A stretch of 64,000 nucleotides of DNA from Mycolicibacterium sp. TY81 (lineage in GTDB: Bacteria; Actinomycetota; Actinomycetes; Mycobacteriales; Mycobacteriaceae): assembly GCF_018326285.1 (NCBI RefSeq), contig NZ_AP023363.1, forward strand, positions 1-64,000, given 5' to 3'. This document shows positions 19,826 to 27,503 of the stretch, piece after piece (within the stretch, counting starts at the first letter, position 1; each line of letters begins with the position of its first letter). The notes under the pieces are model-generated. The model was not told the origin of the DNA. It made no database searches and saw nothing but the letters and a program-made list of their open reading frames with translations. The position numbers and the translations under genes are program-made.

Positions 19826-20439
19826 GTAGCCTGATCGCCGCGGCTTCGAGTAGGCGTTGCTGATTCTGCCGGGACCGCAACTGGTAGAACCGGCCCGAGA
19901 ACGACGCCAACAACGCCATGAAGTCGTCCATCAGCTCCTCCAGCAGAGATTTGTCCCCACGTTCGTGCAGTGCCTCGACGCTAACGCCGCACACCGACAA
20001 GTACCGCTCGATCCACCCCACCCCCGAACCGGGCCAGGCGATCGCGCCACACCACCCGCACCACGGTGAACTTGCCGGCCGCGGCATCATCGAGCAGCCG
20101 ATCCAACCCGCGGCGGTTCTCCCGCAGGCCCGACCCGCGGTCTTTGTACACCCGAAACACCGTGCCCGAAGCGGAATCTCGCAGCATCTGCTCCTGGTTA
20201 TCGAGCGAGGACTCCTGCCCTGTCGAACCCGATACCCGGCAGTACAGCGCCTCCACTCGCTCGCCTATCACCCCGTCAGGATCAGGTGCGGGACGACCCA
20301 AATAGGCATCCAAATCCGCCCGATCGAACAATCGCTGCCCCGACGCCGACCACCGGAACGCCAACCGGCCCTCCACCGCGGCCTTACGCACGCCCACCAC
20401 CGACATACCCAAGTAGTCAGCCGCAGCACCGATCCGCAT
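19815..20439 (-). pseudogene. tnpA: IS607-type serine recombinase TnpA, one frameshift
   Basis: N-terminal MerR-like helix-turn-helix (IGAAADYLGMSVVGVRKAA), then a serine-resolvase domain with YCRVSGSTGQESSLDNQ (catalytic Ser near residue 71) and RDRLARFG. The frame then slips; a second frame supplies VGWIERYLSVCGV and the C-terminal helices to the stop at 19815. Removing one C from the run at 20021-20025 restores a normal-length protein of about 207 aa. The same kind of lesion in a five-base C/G run is present in tnpB. Confidence 0.8.
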
Positions 20440-20596
20440 ACAAGCAAGTATGAGACAGTATTAGGGAAATCTCAAGCAGCGATCAGCCTGAACTGCCACG
20501 GTGAGGTCAACCACGCCATGAGGTGCACTTGACTTCCGCGCTCGCACAGCATCATTCAGCCAAGCCACTGCGATGCCACCATCACGATCCCGTTCG

Positions 20597-21529
20597 TCAG
20601 TCGTCGGCGACGACGGCGATGCAGACCGGACCGCTTCCTGCAGCCTGCAGTGCGCCGGCGCGGCGGCCAGCAGCGATCCACATCGTCTGGACCTGATAGG
20701 GATTGCCTGACCGCTCCACCACCGCAGCCGGATAGGCCTTTTCAAAAGCTGCTTGGTCGTCACTGACCCAGATCACAGTGGCACCGTCTTCGGTGGTGAT
20801 TTCCAGCTCGCCAACTAGGCCGGCGATGAAGTCATCGATGCGCTGCAGTTCCGCCATCGGCTTCGGCGGCGGCGGGTTCACCCCTCGCTCGTTCTTGCTG
20901 TAGGTCTTCTCATTCGATCCAAGCAGTACGGCAGTCTGAGCCTTGCCAAGACCGAGTGCAGCCCTGGCCGCAGCCAGGTCGAAGCGCCGGTCGCCCCGGT
21001 ACACCGCGACGTCGCGGCCGCGGCGGCGCAGCTCGGCTGCCGCTCGTCCAACCGCAACGTAGTGCAGCATAACCGGATACGGATTTCCGCCGAGCGTGTG
21101 CGCACCGGGATAGCGGTCAATAAACGCTGCCTGGTCAACGACCGCATCGAGCGTCACAGTGTTGCCGTCGGTCACCGCGGCGGTGATCATCCGCTGCGCC
21201 TCGGTGGCGACGAAAGCCTCCATGTCCGCCAGCTCTTCGATGTACTCCGTAGGCACTTCGTGGGGGTCGCCTGGATGTCCGGCGATGAACTCCCTCATTG
21301 CCGGCAGCTCGCTTCTGTATCGCCAATGCACCTTGTCCAGGTCGTCGTGCTCGCAGACGAGCACCCGCGCGATATCGACACCCAGCACCGGCGCCAGGTC
21401 TTCAGGCCACAAGCTCAACGCATTGCGGCGCGCTTTCAGATCGGACCACAGATAGTCGACAGCATGCTCAGCGATGGTGGCCTCCTCGAACACGACGACA
21501 GGTAGGACTTCTGCCAATCCAACGCTCAT
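20597..21529 (-). CDS. Tandemly duplicated HTH protein, DUF1870/YdiL-like
   Basis: 310 aa made of two similar halves. Each has a helix-turn-helix-like segment (KARRNALSLWPEDLAPVLGV; RAALGLGKAQTAVLLGS followed by NEKTYSKNERG) and then DQAAF..YP....GNPY...A.GR.A..L. The second HTH resembles the single-domain DUF1870/YdiL proteins, which include regulators of the Aca2 type. Strong ribosome site GAGGAGG before the ATG. It has its own copy of the shared promoter and leader, so it was probably part of the block now cut off by the IS607 element. Likely DNA-binding; target unknown. Confidence 0.55.
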   Translation of the reverse strand: MSVGLAEVLPVVVFEEATIAEHAVDYLWSDLKARRNALSLWPEDLAPVLGVDIARVLVCEHDDLDKVHWRYRSELPAMREFIAGHPGDPHEVPTEYIEELADMEAFVATEAQRMITAAVTDGNTVTLDAVVDQAAFIDRYPGAHTLGGNPYPVMLHYVAVGRAAAELRRRGRDVAVYRGDRRFDLAAARAALGLGKAQTAVLLGSNEKTYSKNERGVNPPPPKPMAELQRIDDFIAGLVGELEITTEDGATVIWVSDDQAAFEKAYPAAVVERSGNPYQVQTMWIAAGRRAGALQAAGSGPVCIAVVADD

Positions 21530-21550
21530 GATTATTTGCCTCCTCGGGCG

Positions 21551-21609
21551 TCTGGGCCAGCCGCAGTTGGCGTGCCCCGCACCCACAACCTTATCAGCAG
21601 CAACCGACG
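21551..21609 (-). promoter_or_regulatory. Shared promoter and structured leader, copy 8 (duplicated-HTH gene)
   Basis: CGTCGG, about 10 nt, TAAGGT, then GTGGGTGCGGGGCACGCC and GGCTGGCCCAGA on the minus strand. It is the only leader copy beyond the IS607 element. Confidence 0.6.
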
Positions 21610-21610
21610 T

Positions 21611-22447
21611 TCAGGTCCATTCACGCAGCCGTGGGAGGGCCAGAGCTAGTCGATCCGCCAGATCAACCCATCCCATCTGCAGGAAGGCCATGTGTCCATT
21701 GGACAGCTTCGCGGGGTTGATGATCGAGTCGACGCGTATCTTCCCCGGCGCAACTCCGAGCTTGGCGAGCTTGTCGTAGAGCGGGTTGGGTTCGATACCC
21801 CTGCCGGCGAGGTACTCGAAGACCTGGTTGGGCTGCCAGTCCCAAATCGGCCCGTAGCTGACCGTGCCGTCGACGCGCCGCACGATCCCTCCCACTGCGG
21901 CCCTGACCTGTTCGCGTGAATCACCGGGCCGCGTGCGGGCTTCGGCGGCCAGGTGCCGGCGATACAGCGCCTGTCGGCCAGGGGATTCCTCAGCCCGCAC
22001 GCCCCACAGGTTTCCGCGGCCGTGGCGGCGGTGGGCCTCAGCCGCCGGCCTGGTGATCATCAACTCAGCCAGCTCCACACCCAGCAGACGATCTGGTGCG
22101 TCATGATCGAACCCACCGCAGGCCACCAAGGCGGTCAACAGATCCGGCTCGGCGGCGATGACCTCGAAGTTCAGGCGCCACTGGTCGACCAGGCGCTCAA
22201 CGTACTGCACGGTCTCTGGGAAGAGCAGCCCGCTGTCGAAGAACACTACGGGCACGTTGGGATCGACCTGGCGGGCAAGGTCCACCACGACTGTGGAGTC
22301 TTTGCCGCCCGACCACGACACGAACCCGTCGAAAGTATCGAGGTGGTTCTCTATACGCGCCAGTACATTTCGATTGGACGCTTCGCCTCGGCGGCGAGCC
22401 GCGATGGCCTGCAGCGCACGCATATCCAGACCAGCGGACACGCTCAT
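21611..22447 (-). CDS. cysH-like: CysH/PAPS reductase-like ATP pyrophosphatase, type IV-B associated
   Basis: 278 aa. SWSGGKDST at residues 44-52 is the PP-loop that binds ATP in PAPS reductases, DndC and related adenylating enzymes. SYGPIWDWQPNQVFEYL fits the PAPS-reductase-like family. The C-terminus lacks the ECGxH cysteine motif of true CysH reductases, so sulfate reduction is unlikely. CysH-like genes are the usual companions of type IV-B CRISPR-Cas loci, and the csf genes lie 2.2 kb away, diverging. The ATG overlaps the stop of the upstream gene (ATGA). Confidence 0.75.
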   Translation of the reverse strand: MSVSAGLDMRALQAIAARRRGEASNRNVLARIENHLDTFDGFVSWSGGKDSTVVVDLARQVDPNVPVVFFDSGLLFPETVQYVERLVDQWRLNFEVIAAEPDLLTALVACGGFDHDAPDRLLGVELAELMITRPAAEAHRRHGRGNLWGVRAEESPGRQALYRRHLAAEARTRPGDSREQVRAAVGGIVRRVDGTVSYGPIWDWQPNQVFEYLAGRGIEPNPLYDKLAKLGVAPGKIRVDSIINPAKLSNGHMAFLQMGWVDLADRLALALPRLREWT

Positions 22448-22905
22448 CTGCCGTCGACGTCGTCTTGGCCGCCCGAGTCGTCTCGATTGTCGGTGACCGT
22501 CACGATCAAACCGGGAAACAGCAGCTCGAAGTACTCCTCGACGTACGCGGCCGCATCGGGCCCGTCGAGGATCGATTCATCGGTGGTGGTGTCGTCCCAC
22601 CACCACCACTGTCCCCGCCGCTTGAACCCGAACGGCGGCGGGACCTCGACGTCGGTGTAGGTGCGAGCGAAGGTATGGGCAGTCCCGACAACGAACCACC
22701 AGTTCAGACCGCCGAAGGTGACCGATCCATCGGGATCAGCATGCTCGGACAGTTCCGCCGGCAGCTCCACGCGCGCCAGGCACACCGAGACCGTGATTTC
22801 AGGCCGAGGTCTGGTCATCGTCGTACGGAAGTGTCCGTTGCGGCCGGGCTCATCCGGCCCTATCTCGGATCTATTCGGGTGAACTGTCCAGTCGCTCTTG
22901 CTCAT
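22444..22905 (-). CDS. Unknown protein between the ART-like and CysH-like genes
   Basis: 153 aa, no family recognised. It contains an aromatic run GQWWWWDD and acidic ends. Start ATG after CAGGAGA. Coupled on both sides by ATGA overlaps (22902-22905 and 22444-22447), so it is made together with the ADP-ribosyltransferase-like and CysH-like proteins and probably acts with them. Confidence 0.65.
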   Translation of the reverse strand: MSKSDWTVHPNRSEIGPDEPGRNGHFRTTMTRPRPEITVSVCLARVELPAELSEHADPDGSVTFGGLNWWFVVGTAHTFARTYTDVEVPPPFGFKRRGQWWWWDDTTTDESILDGPDAAAYVEEYFELLFPGLIVTVTDNRDDSGGQDDVDGR

Positions 22906-23789
22906 TGAATCTCCTGGAGTTGTAGGACAAGGCGCATCGCGAAGCCTGTTGCACCCGTGGCGTACGTGACCGAGTCCGCCGCAACCACTTGGCACCGAAG
23001 CCCTCGGGGAAGCAGATGTGTGGTGTCCTCCACTGTGTTCGATGCGCCCAAGTACATGCCGCGGCTGGTGACGATCTCGAACACCAAGTGGCGGACACTG
23101 TCGTGGCCGGGGGCTTCAAACAAGTTGTGCCGGGCAATCGTGAACTGATCGAATTCCAATGTCGCCCCGGGCGATAACTCGGGCGGAAGGTCCTCGTAAC
23201 GCTTCACGTCGCGATGGGTATCGGGCAGCTTCACCGCGACATACACCGTGTGGCGTCGATCGTTGAGTCGCTCGTAGGACTGGATCGCACGATCGAGACG
23301 CTGGACTTGGGTACGGTCTTTGTCGGTGAGCTGCTGGGCATCACCGGCGGCGTAGTGCAAGGCGCCGTTGATCCGCCGCCATTCGGCGGGGTCATCGTTC
23401 TTGAGCATGCTGCGCATCGCTCGATGCTGCGATGCCGGCGCCGCGGCGATGACCCGATTCTTTGTAGCAGAACGGATTTTGCGCTGACGCGCACTGAGCG
23501 GCTCCCGAAACTCTCCCAGCAGCGGCAGTTCCGAGCGGAGGCGAGCCGACTCGACGTGGCTGACGTCGCGTGGCGTGGCACGATCGCGGTCTCTGGCGGC
23601 CCGGGTCAGGGACGCGTCCTCGTCACGCGCCTCATCGATGATGCGATTGGCCAGACGGATGAATTCCCGCTCCTGCATGGCCGACTCGACCACTTCACGG
23701 GCAGCCTTAACGTCACGAGCGGAGATGACACCACCTTCGAAGTCGACCACGACAGGTTCTTGGTTGGGTCGTGCGTTTTTCACCCGCAT
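22902..23789 (-). CDS. ADP-ribosyltransferase-fold protein, active site degenerate
   Basis: 295 aa. The N-terminal third is charged and helical. From about residue 140 it follows the VIP2/ART-toxin layout: RRINGALHYAAGD, RLDRAIQSYERLNDRRHTVY, then GATLEFDQFTIARHNLF and a TTHLLPRGLRCQVV strand. In active enzymes these positions carry an Arg, an STS motif and ExE before LLPRG. Here Arg is not evident, STS reads TIA, and the ExE position reads D-T-T. The fold call is moderate and activity is doubtful. ATG after GAGGGGG; first gene of the ART-unknown-CysH operon. Confidence 0.5.
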   Translation of the reverse strand: MRVKNARPNQEPVVVDFEGGVISARDVKAAREVVESAMQEREFIRLANRIIDEARDEDASLTRAARDRDRATPRDVSHVESARLRSELPLLGEFREPLSARQRKIRSATKNRVIAAAPASQHRAMRSMLKNDDPAEWRRINGALHYAAGDAQQLTDKDRTQVQRLDRAIQSYERLNDRRHTVYVAVKLPDTHRDVKRYEDLPPELSPGATLEFDQFTIARHNLFEAPGHDSVRHLVFEIVTSRGMYLGASNTVEDTTHLLPRGLRCQVVAADSVTYATGATGFAMRLVLQLQEIQ

Positions 23790-23898
23790 CGGTACCCCCT
23801 CACAACACTAATGCCCTGTCTCCCTTGGCCATAGCTAATCGCACGGGCCTGCGTGGTGCGAGCAGATATTGATCCGGTCAGAATGAGCGGCGTCGTTT

Positions 23899-24329
23899 CT
23901 AGCCAAGACGCATCAGCCCCCGCACCTCATTGTCAGCCGAATCGAGGTCGACGGTGCCTACGACCCTGGCACGTCCCGGAACTTGGCAGACCGGGCATTG
24001 CACCGTCATGGTGGCGCTACCACCCTGGGACAGCAAGTAGCCGAGGTGAGCCCAACAGGTGGGCGTGGGCTCCTCGCTGTGGTGCCCACACGGCCATCCG
24101 ACGGTCACTCCGACTGAGACTTGTCCATGGTGGTCGCCGTGCCATCCACACGGACGCGGCCACGGGCGGCGACGGTTCCACACTTTCAACGGATTACTCG
24201 CTGTGCCGACGCTGGCCGGTCCGGGTACAGGATGCCCGCAAGCGATGAGTCCTGCCCCGCGTCCTTCACGGCCGAATTTGAAGGCACACAACCCAATGCC
24301 TCTGCTAGCACAGCACCATGCTTTTGCAT
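23899..24329 (-). pseudogene. Small zinc-ribbon-like protein, probable frameshift near 24292
   Basis: An ATG at 24329 has an excellent ribosome site (AGGAGGTGTCAGA) and reads MQKHGAVLAEALG, but soon stops. Another frame overlapping it encodes a Cys/His-rich protein (ACGHP, PCGWHGDHHG, PCGHH, CPVCQVPG) down to 23899. Adding one base at the C run 24292-24294 would fuse them into about 143 aa. Either this is another run-length sequencing error or the downstream part starts at a TTG. Function unknown; probably a zinc-binding protein. Confidence 0.45.
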
Positions 24330-24351
24330 TCTGACACCTCCTATGGCACCT

Positions 24352-24504
24352 TCAGCGGGCTGCCTGCAGCGTTGCAATCAGCGCCTGATAGGCATCACCG
24401 CCAGCGAGAATCTCGAGATTCACCACTGCCCACACGTCGTCGCTCAACGTTGGTGCTGCGGCCGAGTCGGTGTAGTCACCGCCCCGGAAGAATGTTCGGT
24501 ACAT
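24352..24504 (-). CDS. Small hypothetical protein diverging from csf1
   Basis: 50 aa, ATG after GGGGGAGATTGAATCG, reading MYRTFFRGGDYTDSAAAPTL and a helical C-terminus. It is the first minus-strand gene opposite csf1, so the divergent promoters lie in the 160 nt between them. No family recognised. Confidence 0.5.
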   Translation of the reverse strand: MYRTFFRGGDYTDSAAAPTLSDDVWAVVNLEILAGGDAYQALIATLQAAR

Positions 24505-24602
24505 CGATTCAATCTCCCCCGCCCCTATATGGTCCTGCACTTATTTCAGTCTATGGGGGTGACGAGGCCGGTAGTCCGCATAAGCGACAGGCCTCAGATA
24601 CG

Positions 24603-24656
24603 GGAGACGGCCCCGGAATCAGCTATTCCGAGGCCGTCTCGGGTGACACCATCACC
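24603..24656 (+). promoter_or_regulatory. Two stacked hairpins in the csf1 leader
   Basis: The first hairpin pairs GAGACGGCC (24603-24611) with GGCCGTCTC (24631-24639) and, inside it, CGGAAT with ATTCCG. The second, immediately after, pairs GGGTGA (24640-24645) with TCACCC (24651-24656). Only 8 nt remain before the csf1 ATG, so folding would shield the start. Could be attenuation, a protein-binding leader or a small RNA. Confidence 0.55.
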
Positions 24657-24664
24657 CAACTCCT

Positions 24665-25387
24665 ATGTGCGTTTCGTGCCCTCACGATAGCAGCACCGAA
24701 TGGCACACCGGACGTATTCTGGCCGGCAGAATGCTCTCCGATCCCGCTGCCGCCGCCTGGGTCGCTCTCGGCCGACCCGCCGTAGATGCCCCCACACCGA
24801 CACCCGGCCGCTGCGGCCGCTGCGGCCAAGACGGCCCCACCGTCCCCAGTTCCCGCATCATCTCTGAAAAATTCACCGGCTTCACCGATTGGCCTTTCGG
24901 CACCCGCAGGTTGTGCACGGCATGCGCGTGGGCCTACAGCCATCGACCCACCGCGCAGCTGGCCATGTTGATCACCACGACCTCAGTCACGGAGTACGCC
25001 AACGGGTCTGAACTCACGCCCACGCTGACTGCCGGAGCCCTACCACTCACGCATGCAGCTCTCGTGCCCGACTCTCGCCGCAAGCACCTCCTGCCACACA
25101 CCCAGTGGGGTCACCTAGTGACCGACGGACTGACCATCCCGTGGGATGACGCTGCGGCTACGCGACTGACATCTGTTGTGTGGCTTCGCAATACCCTCGG
25201 GGCAACCTGGCCCCAACTCGGACGTCCCGCTCCGCCAGCCGAGCTGCTCACGGCCTGCCCCGCCACTCAGTGGCCATCCATCATGGCGGCCTGGACGTCA
25301 TTGCAGCCGTGGCGAAAGATACCGCCGCTGTGGGCCGCAGCGAGGATTCTCAGCAACCCCGCCGGGTCCGGCACAGCCGCTCCGTAG
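24665..25387 (+). CDS. csf1: Csf1 (Cas8-like subunit), type IV-B CRISPR-Cas
   Basis: 240 aa, first gene of a four-gene set whose order and sizes fit type IV-B. Zinc-finger cysteine pairs are visible: CVSC at residues 2-5, CGRCG near 50 and CTAC near 84. Csf1 is the large-subunit-like, zinc-binding component that caps the Csf ribonucleoprotein. The ATG has a poor ribosome site and lies 8 nt after a hairpin. Identification rests mainly on the zinc pattern and neighbours. Confidence 0.65.
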   Translation: MCVSCPHDSSTEWHTGRILAGRMLSDPAAAAWVALGRPAVDAPTPTPGRCGRCGQDGPTVPSSRIISEKFTGFTDWPFGTRRLCTACAWAYSHRPTAQLAMLITTTSVTEYANGSELTPTLTAGALPLTHAALVPDSRRKHLLPHTQWGHLVTDGLTIPWDDAAATRLTSVVWLRNTLGATWPQLGRPAPPAELLTACPATQWPSIMAAWTSLQPWRKIPPLWAAARILSNPAGSGTAAP

Positions 25388-25426
25388 AGCGGACAAGTTG
25401 GCCGTTGCGGCCGATACGCTGGCGAT

Positions 25427-25903
25427 ATGACCTCCGAGCTGACGCCCACCAGAGCGTGGCAGGCGCTGGTGCCCGAGCTTCAATCACTTAGGGAGAGCGC
25501 CGGCGACGCCGCGGCCGGCACCCCAGAAGCGATCGCCGCTCAGGCCGCCGACACCGCCGAACGGTTGCTGCTGCTGGTGCACTACAGCATCGACTGGGAA
25601 AACAGCTGGATCGCGCAGCCGAAGTACCGCAAGCACTATTGGGATGGGATTCTGCCCCGGCGGGTGCAGCGCGCCACGCGCCGCTCGGCGACGCTGGAGG
25701 ACTGGTGGTCATCCCCCGCCCTGCAACAACTCGGGATGGTGCTACCCGCCGATCGCGACCGTCGCCTCGAACTGGCCAGCCTGCTACGCGAACCACCGTT
25801 GCCGGTCCTGAACACGATGCGCACCAGCCTGCCAGCCTTGCTACTTCGGGTCCGCATCATCAAAGAAGCCGTCTCCGCCCAGCGCAAAGCCCAATCTGCA
25901 TGA
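25427..25903 (+). CDS. cas11: Cas11-like small subunit, type IV-B CRISPR-Cas
   Basis: 158 aa, nearly all helical, with DWENSWIAQPKYRKHYWDGI in the middle and a basic C-terminal helix. Small helical subunits occupy this place between csf1 and csf2 in type IV-B loci and line the inside of the complex. Starts 39 nt after csf1; its stop overlaps the csf2 ATG (ATGA). The call is by position, size and helical character. Confidence 0.6.
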   Translation: MTSELTPTRAWQALVPELQSLRESAGDAAAGTPEAIAAQAADTAERLLLLVHYSIDWENSWIAQPKYRKHYWDGILPRRVQRATRRSATLEDWWSSPALQQLGMVLPADRDRRLELASLLREPPLPVLNTMRTSLPALLLRVRIIKEAVSAQRKAQSA

Positions 25904-26766
25904 GCTTGAACACGATTCGGTGGGATATCGACATCCTGGCACTGTCCTCGATCGTGCACCGCGAGGACTACACAACAGCCGGCACCGACACATTGGCGCC
26001 CTTCCGCACGGAGAAAGTCCTCGCCGCCGACGGCACCCCACAGCCACCAGTCCCCAGCGTCTCAGGGAGCAGCTTTCGCGGCGTGTTGCGCCGGATCGGC
26101 GAAGAGCTCACCGCCGAGGTACTCGAGTACGAGGGCTCCCTACCCATTCCCGCGGCGCACCTGCTCACCAACGGCGGCCGCCTCGCCAAATCGGCCGCAC
26201 CGTTGACAGACGAAGGCGAACGCCACCTCAAATCGCTCATACCCCAGATCGCGGTGTTCGGCGGCAGTGCCTCAGGCCGGATCATGTCCGGCCTCCTGAG
26301 GGTCGAGAAGGTCGATCCGGTAGTCGCCGAGCTGGCCCATCTCCTTCGCCGAAAGCCGCAGTCCGCGGCCCTGCCGTCGATACAGACCCTCTCCGAGGAA
26401 TCATTCACGCACCTCGCCGATCACCGGCCGAACACCAACCAGCCACCACGGACCGACAACGACGAAACAACCAGTCCCCTTGGACGTTTCAGCGTCGAGA
26501 CTCTGCCGGCGGGAACGCGACTGCAAACCTCCGCCACGATCCTCTACGCCACCGATTTCCAGGTCGCGTTCCTGCGCGATGTCCTCAACGCATTCGCCAC
26601 CAGGGGCCATCTCGGTGGGCGTATCGCCGCTGGGCACGGCCGGATTTCCGCCACGATCACCCCCGACGTCCAGCGTGGACGCCTCCCGAAAAGGACTCTC
26701 GACTGGCGGGCCGAGCTCAAGACCAACCGCGACCAAGCTCTCACCGCGCTGTCCAAACTCACCTGA
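25900..26766 (+). CDS. csf2: Csf2 (Cas7-like backbone subunit), type IV-B CRISPR-Cas
   Basis: 288 aa with the RAMP/Cas7 pattern: an N-terminal strand IRWDIDILALSSIVHREDY, the loop VPSVSGSSFRGVLRRI (typical PxxxGsSlRG of Cas7 proteins), IAVFGGSASGRIMSGLL, and a glycine-rich end GHLGGRIAAGHGRI. Csf2 polymerises along RNA to form the backbone. The ATG overlaps the cas11 stop. Confidence 0.8.
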   Translation: MSLNTIRWDIDILALSSIVHREDYTTAGTDTLAPFRTEKVLAADGTPQPPVPSVSGSSFRGVLRRIGEELTAEVLEYEGSLPIPAAHLLTNGGRLAKSAAPLTDEGERHLKSLIPQIAVFGGSASGRIMSGLLRVEKVDPVVAELAHLLRRKPQSAALPSIQTLSEESFTHLADHRPNTNQPPRTDNDETTSPLGRFSVETLPAGTRLQTSATILYATDFQVAFLRDVLNAFATRGHLGGRIAAGHGRISATITPDVQRGRLPKRTLDWRAELKTNRDQALTALSKLT

Positions 26767-26774
26767 GCCACACC

Positions 26775-27503
26775 ATGATTGCGCTACAGATCACCGCCAT
26801 CACGCCGCGCGGCATCGCATTGTCACGTCCCTGGGGTATCGCCTTCGATGGCCTCCTGGCTTCTGTCGTGTGGCACCGTCGCAAGCGGGCCGCTCTCGCC
26901 GCTGGCGGCAACCTCACCTACCAGGTGGACGGGCCGCAGGAGGCTCTGCCGCTGCCACTGGCACGCTGCGGCGACCCGAGCGACGATGACTGGCACTGGC
27001 TGGCTACCTTCGCCGACCTTCACCCGCGCATCCCGTTTGTCACCGAACCCGACATCCGTTGGCGCACATCGCGAACCGATCGCAACCGGCTTCAACAGCT
27101 CGCCCCCAACATCGGGCGGCAGGTCGTCTCGGACACCACTGGCCGCTACCAGCGCCGTGTCATCTCCGTCATGGCCTACGCGACAACCCACCTCACGTGG
27201 CGCGCTGTCGGCGACCCCGACCAGATACGCGAGCTACTCGAAGATCCCAGCCTCATGTCCATCGGGAAGCACACCGGTGTCGGCGAAGGTGTCGTGACCC
27301 GCTGGGAAGTCACCGAAACCCCCGACGTCACCGACTGGTCCGCCGGCCACGAACACGAGCCCGGTGTCCTGGGCCGCACCACCCCGCCACGTTGCCTTCA
27401 CGAGTGGCCCCACGTGACAGCTGGGCCACTTGGCGTCGGAGCGGTCCGGCCGCCGTATATGCATTCGCAGAACCGCGCCTCGGCATTCCAGCCGGTGAGA
27501 TAG
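26775..27503 (+). CDS. csf3: Csf3 (Cas5-like subunit), type IV-B CRISPR-Cas
   Basis: 242 aa starting 8 nt after csf2. The N-terminus ALQITAITPRGIALSRPWGI is a RAMP-like strand-helix unit, and SIGKHTGVGEGVVTRWEV is a glycine-rich RAMP loop. Its place after csf2 and its size fit Csf3, the Cas5-like subunit binding the 5' end of the guide RNA. No cas6, dinG, cas1/cas2 or repeat array follows, as expected for type IV-B. Confidence 0.75.
   Translation: MIALQITAITPRGIALSRPWGIAFDGLLASVVWHRRKRAALAAGGNLTYQVDGPQEALPLPLARCGDPSDDDWHWLATFADLHPRIPFVTEPDIRWRTSRTDRNRLQQLAPNIGRQVVSDTTGRYQRRVISVMAYATTHLTWRAVGDPDQIRELLEDPSLMSIGKHTGVGEGVVTRWEVTETPDVTDWSAGHEHEPGVLGRTTPPRCLHEWPHVTAGPLGVGAVRPPYMHSQNRASAFQPVR

Larger units (their letters stand above)
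18052..20439 (-). mobile_element. IS607-family element (serine recombinase plus TnpB)
   Basis: tnpA and tnpB overlap as in IS607 elements. IS607 recombinases make no target duplication, so the ends cannot be fixed by eye; only the coding extent is given. It sits between seven of the eight shared promoter-leader copies and the eighth at 21551, as if inserted into a once continuous block. Confidence 0.8.

Noticed and set aside
25639..27503. Longer frames overlapping csf2 and csf3 (375 and 527 codons)
   Set aside because: The first only extends csf2 upstream through cas11. The second is another frame, Arg/Pro-rich, over csf2 that becomes csf3 only downstream of 26775. The ATGA-coupled starts are better.
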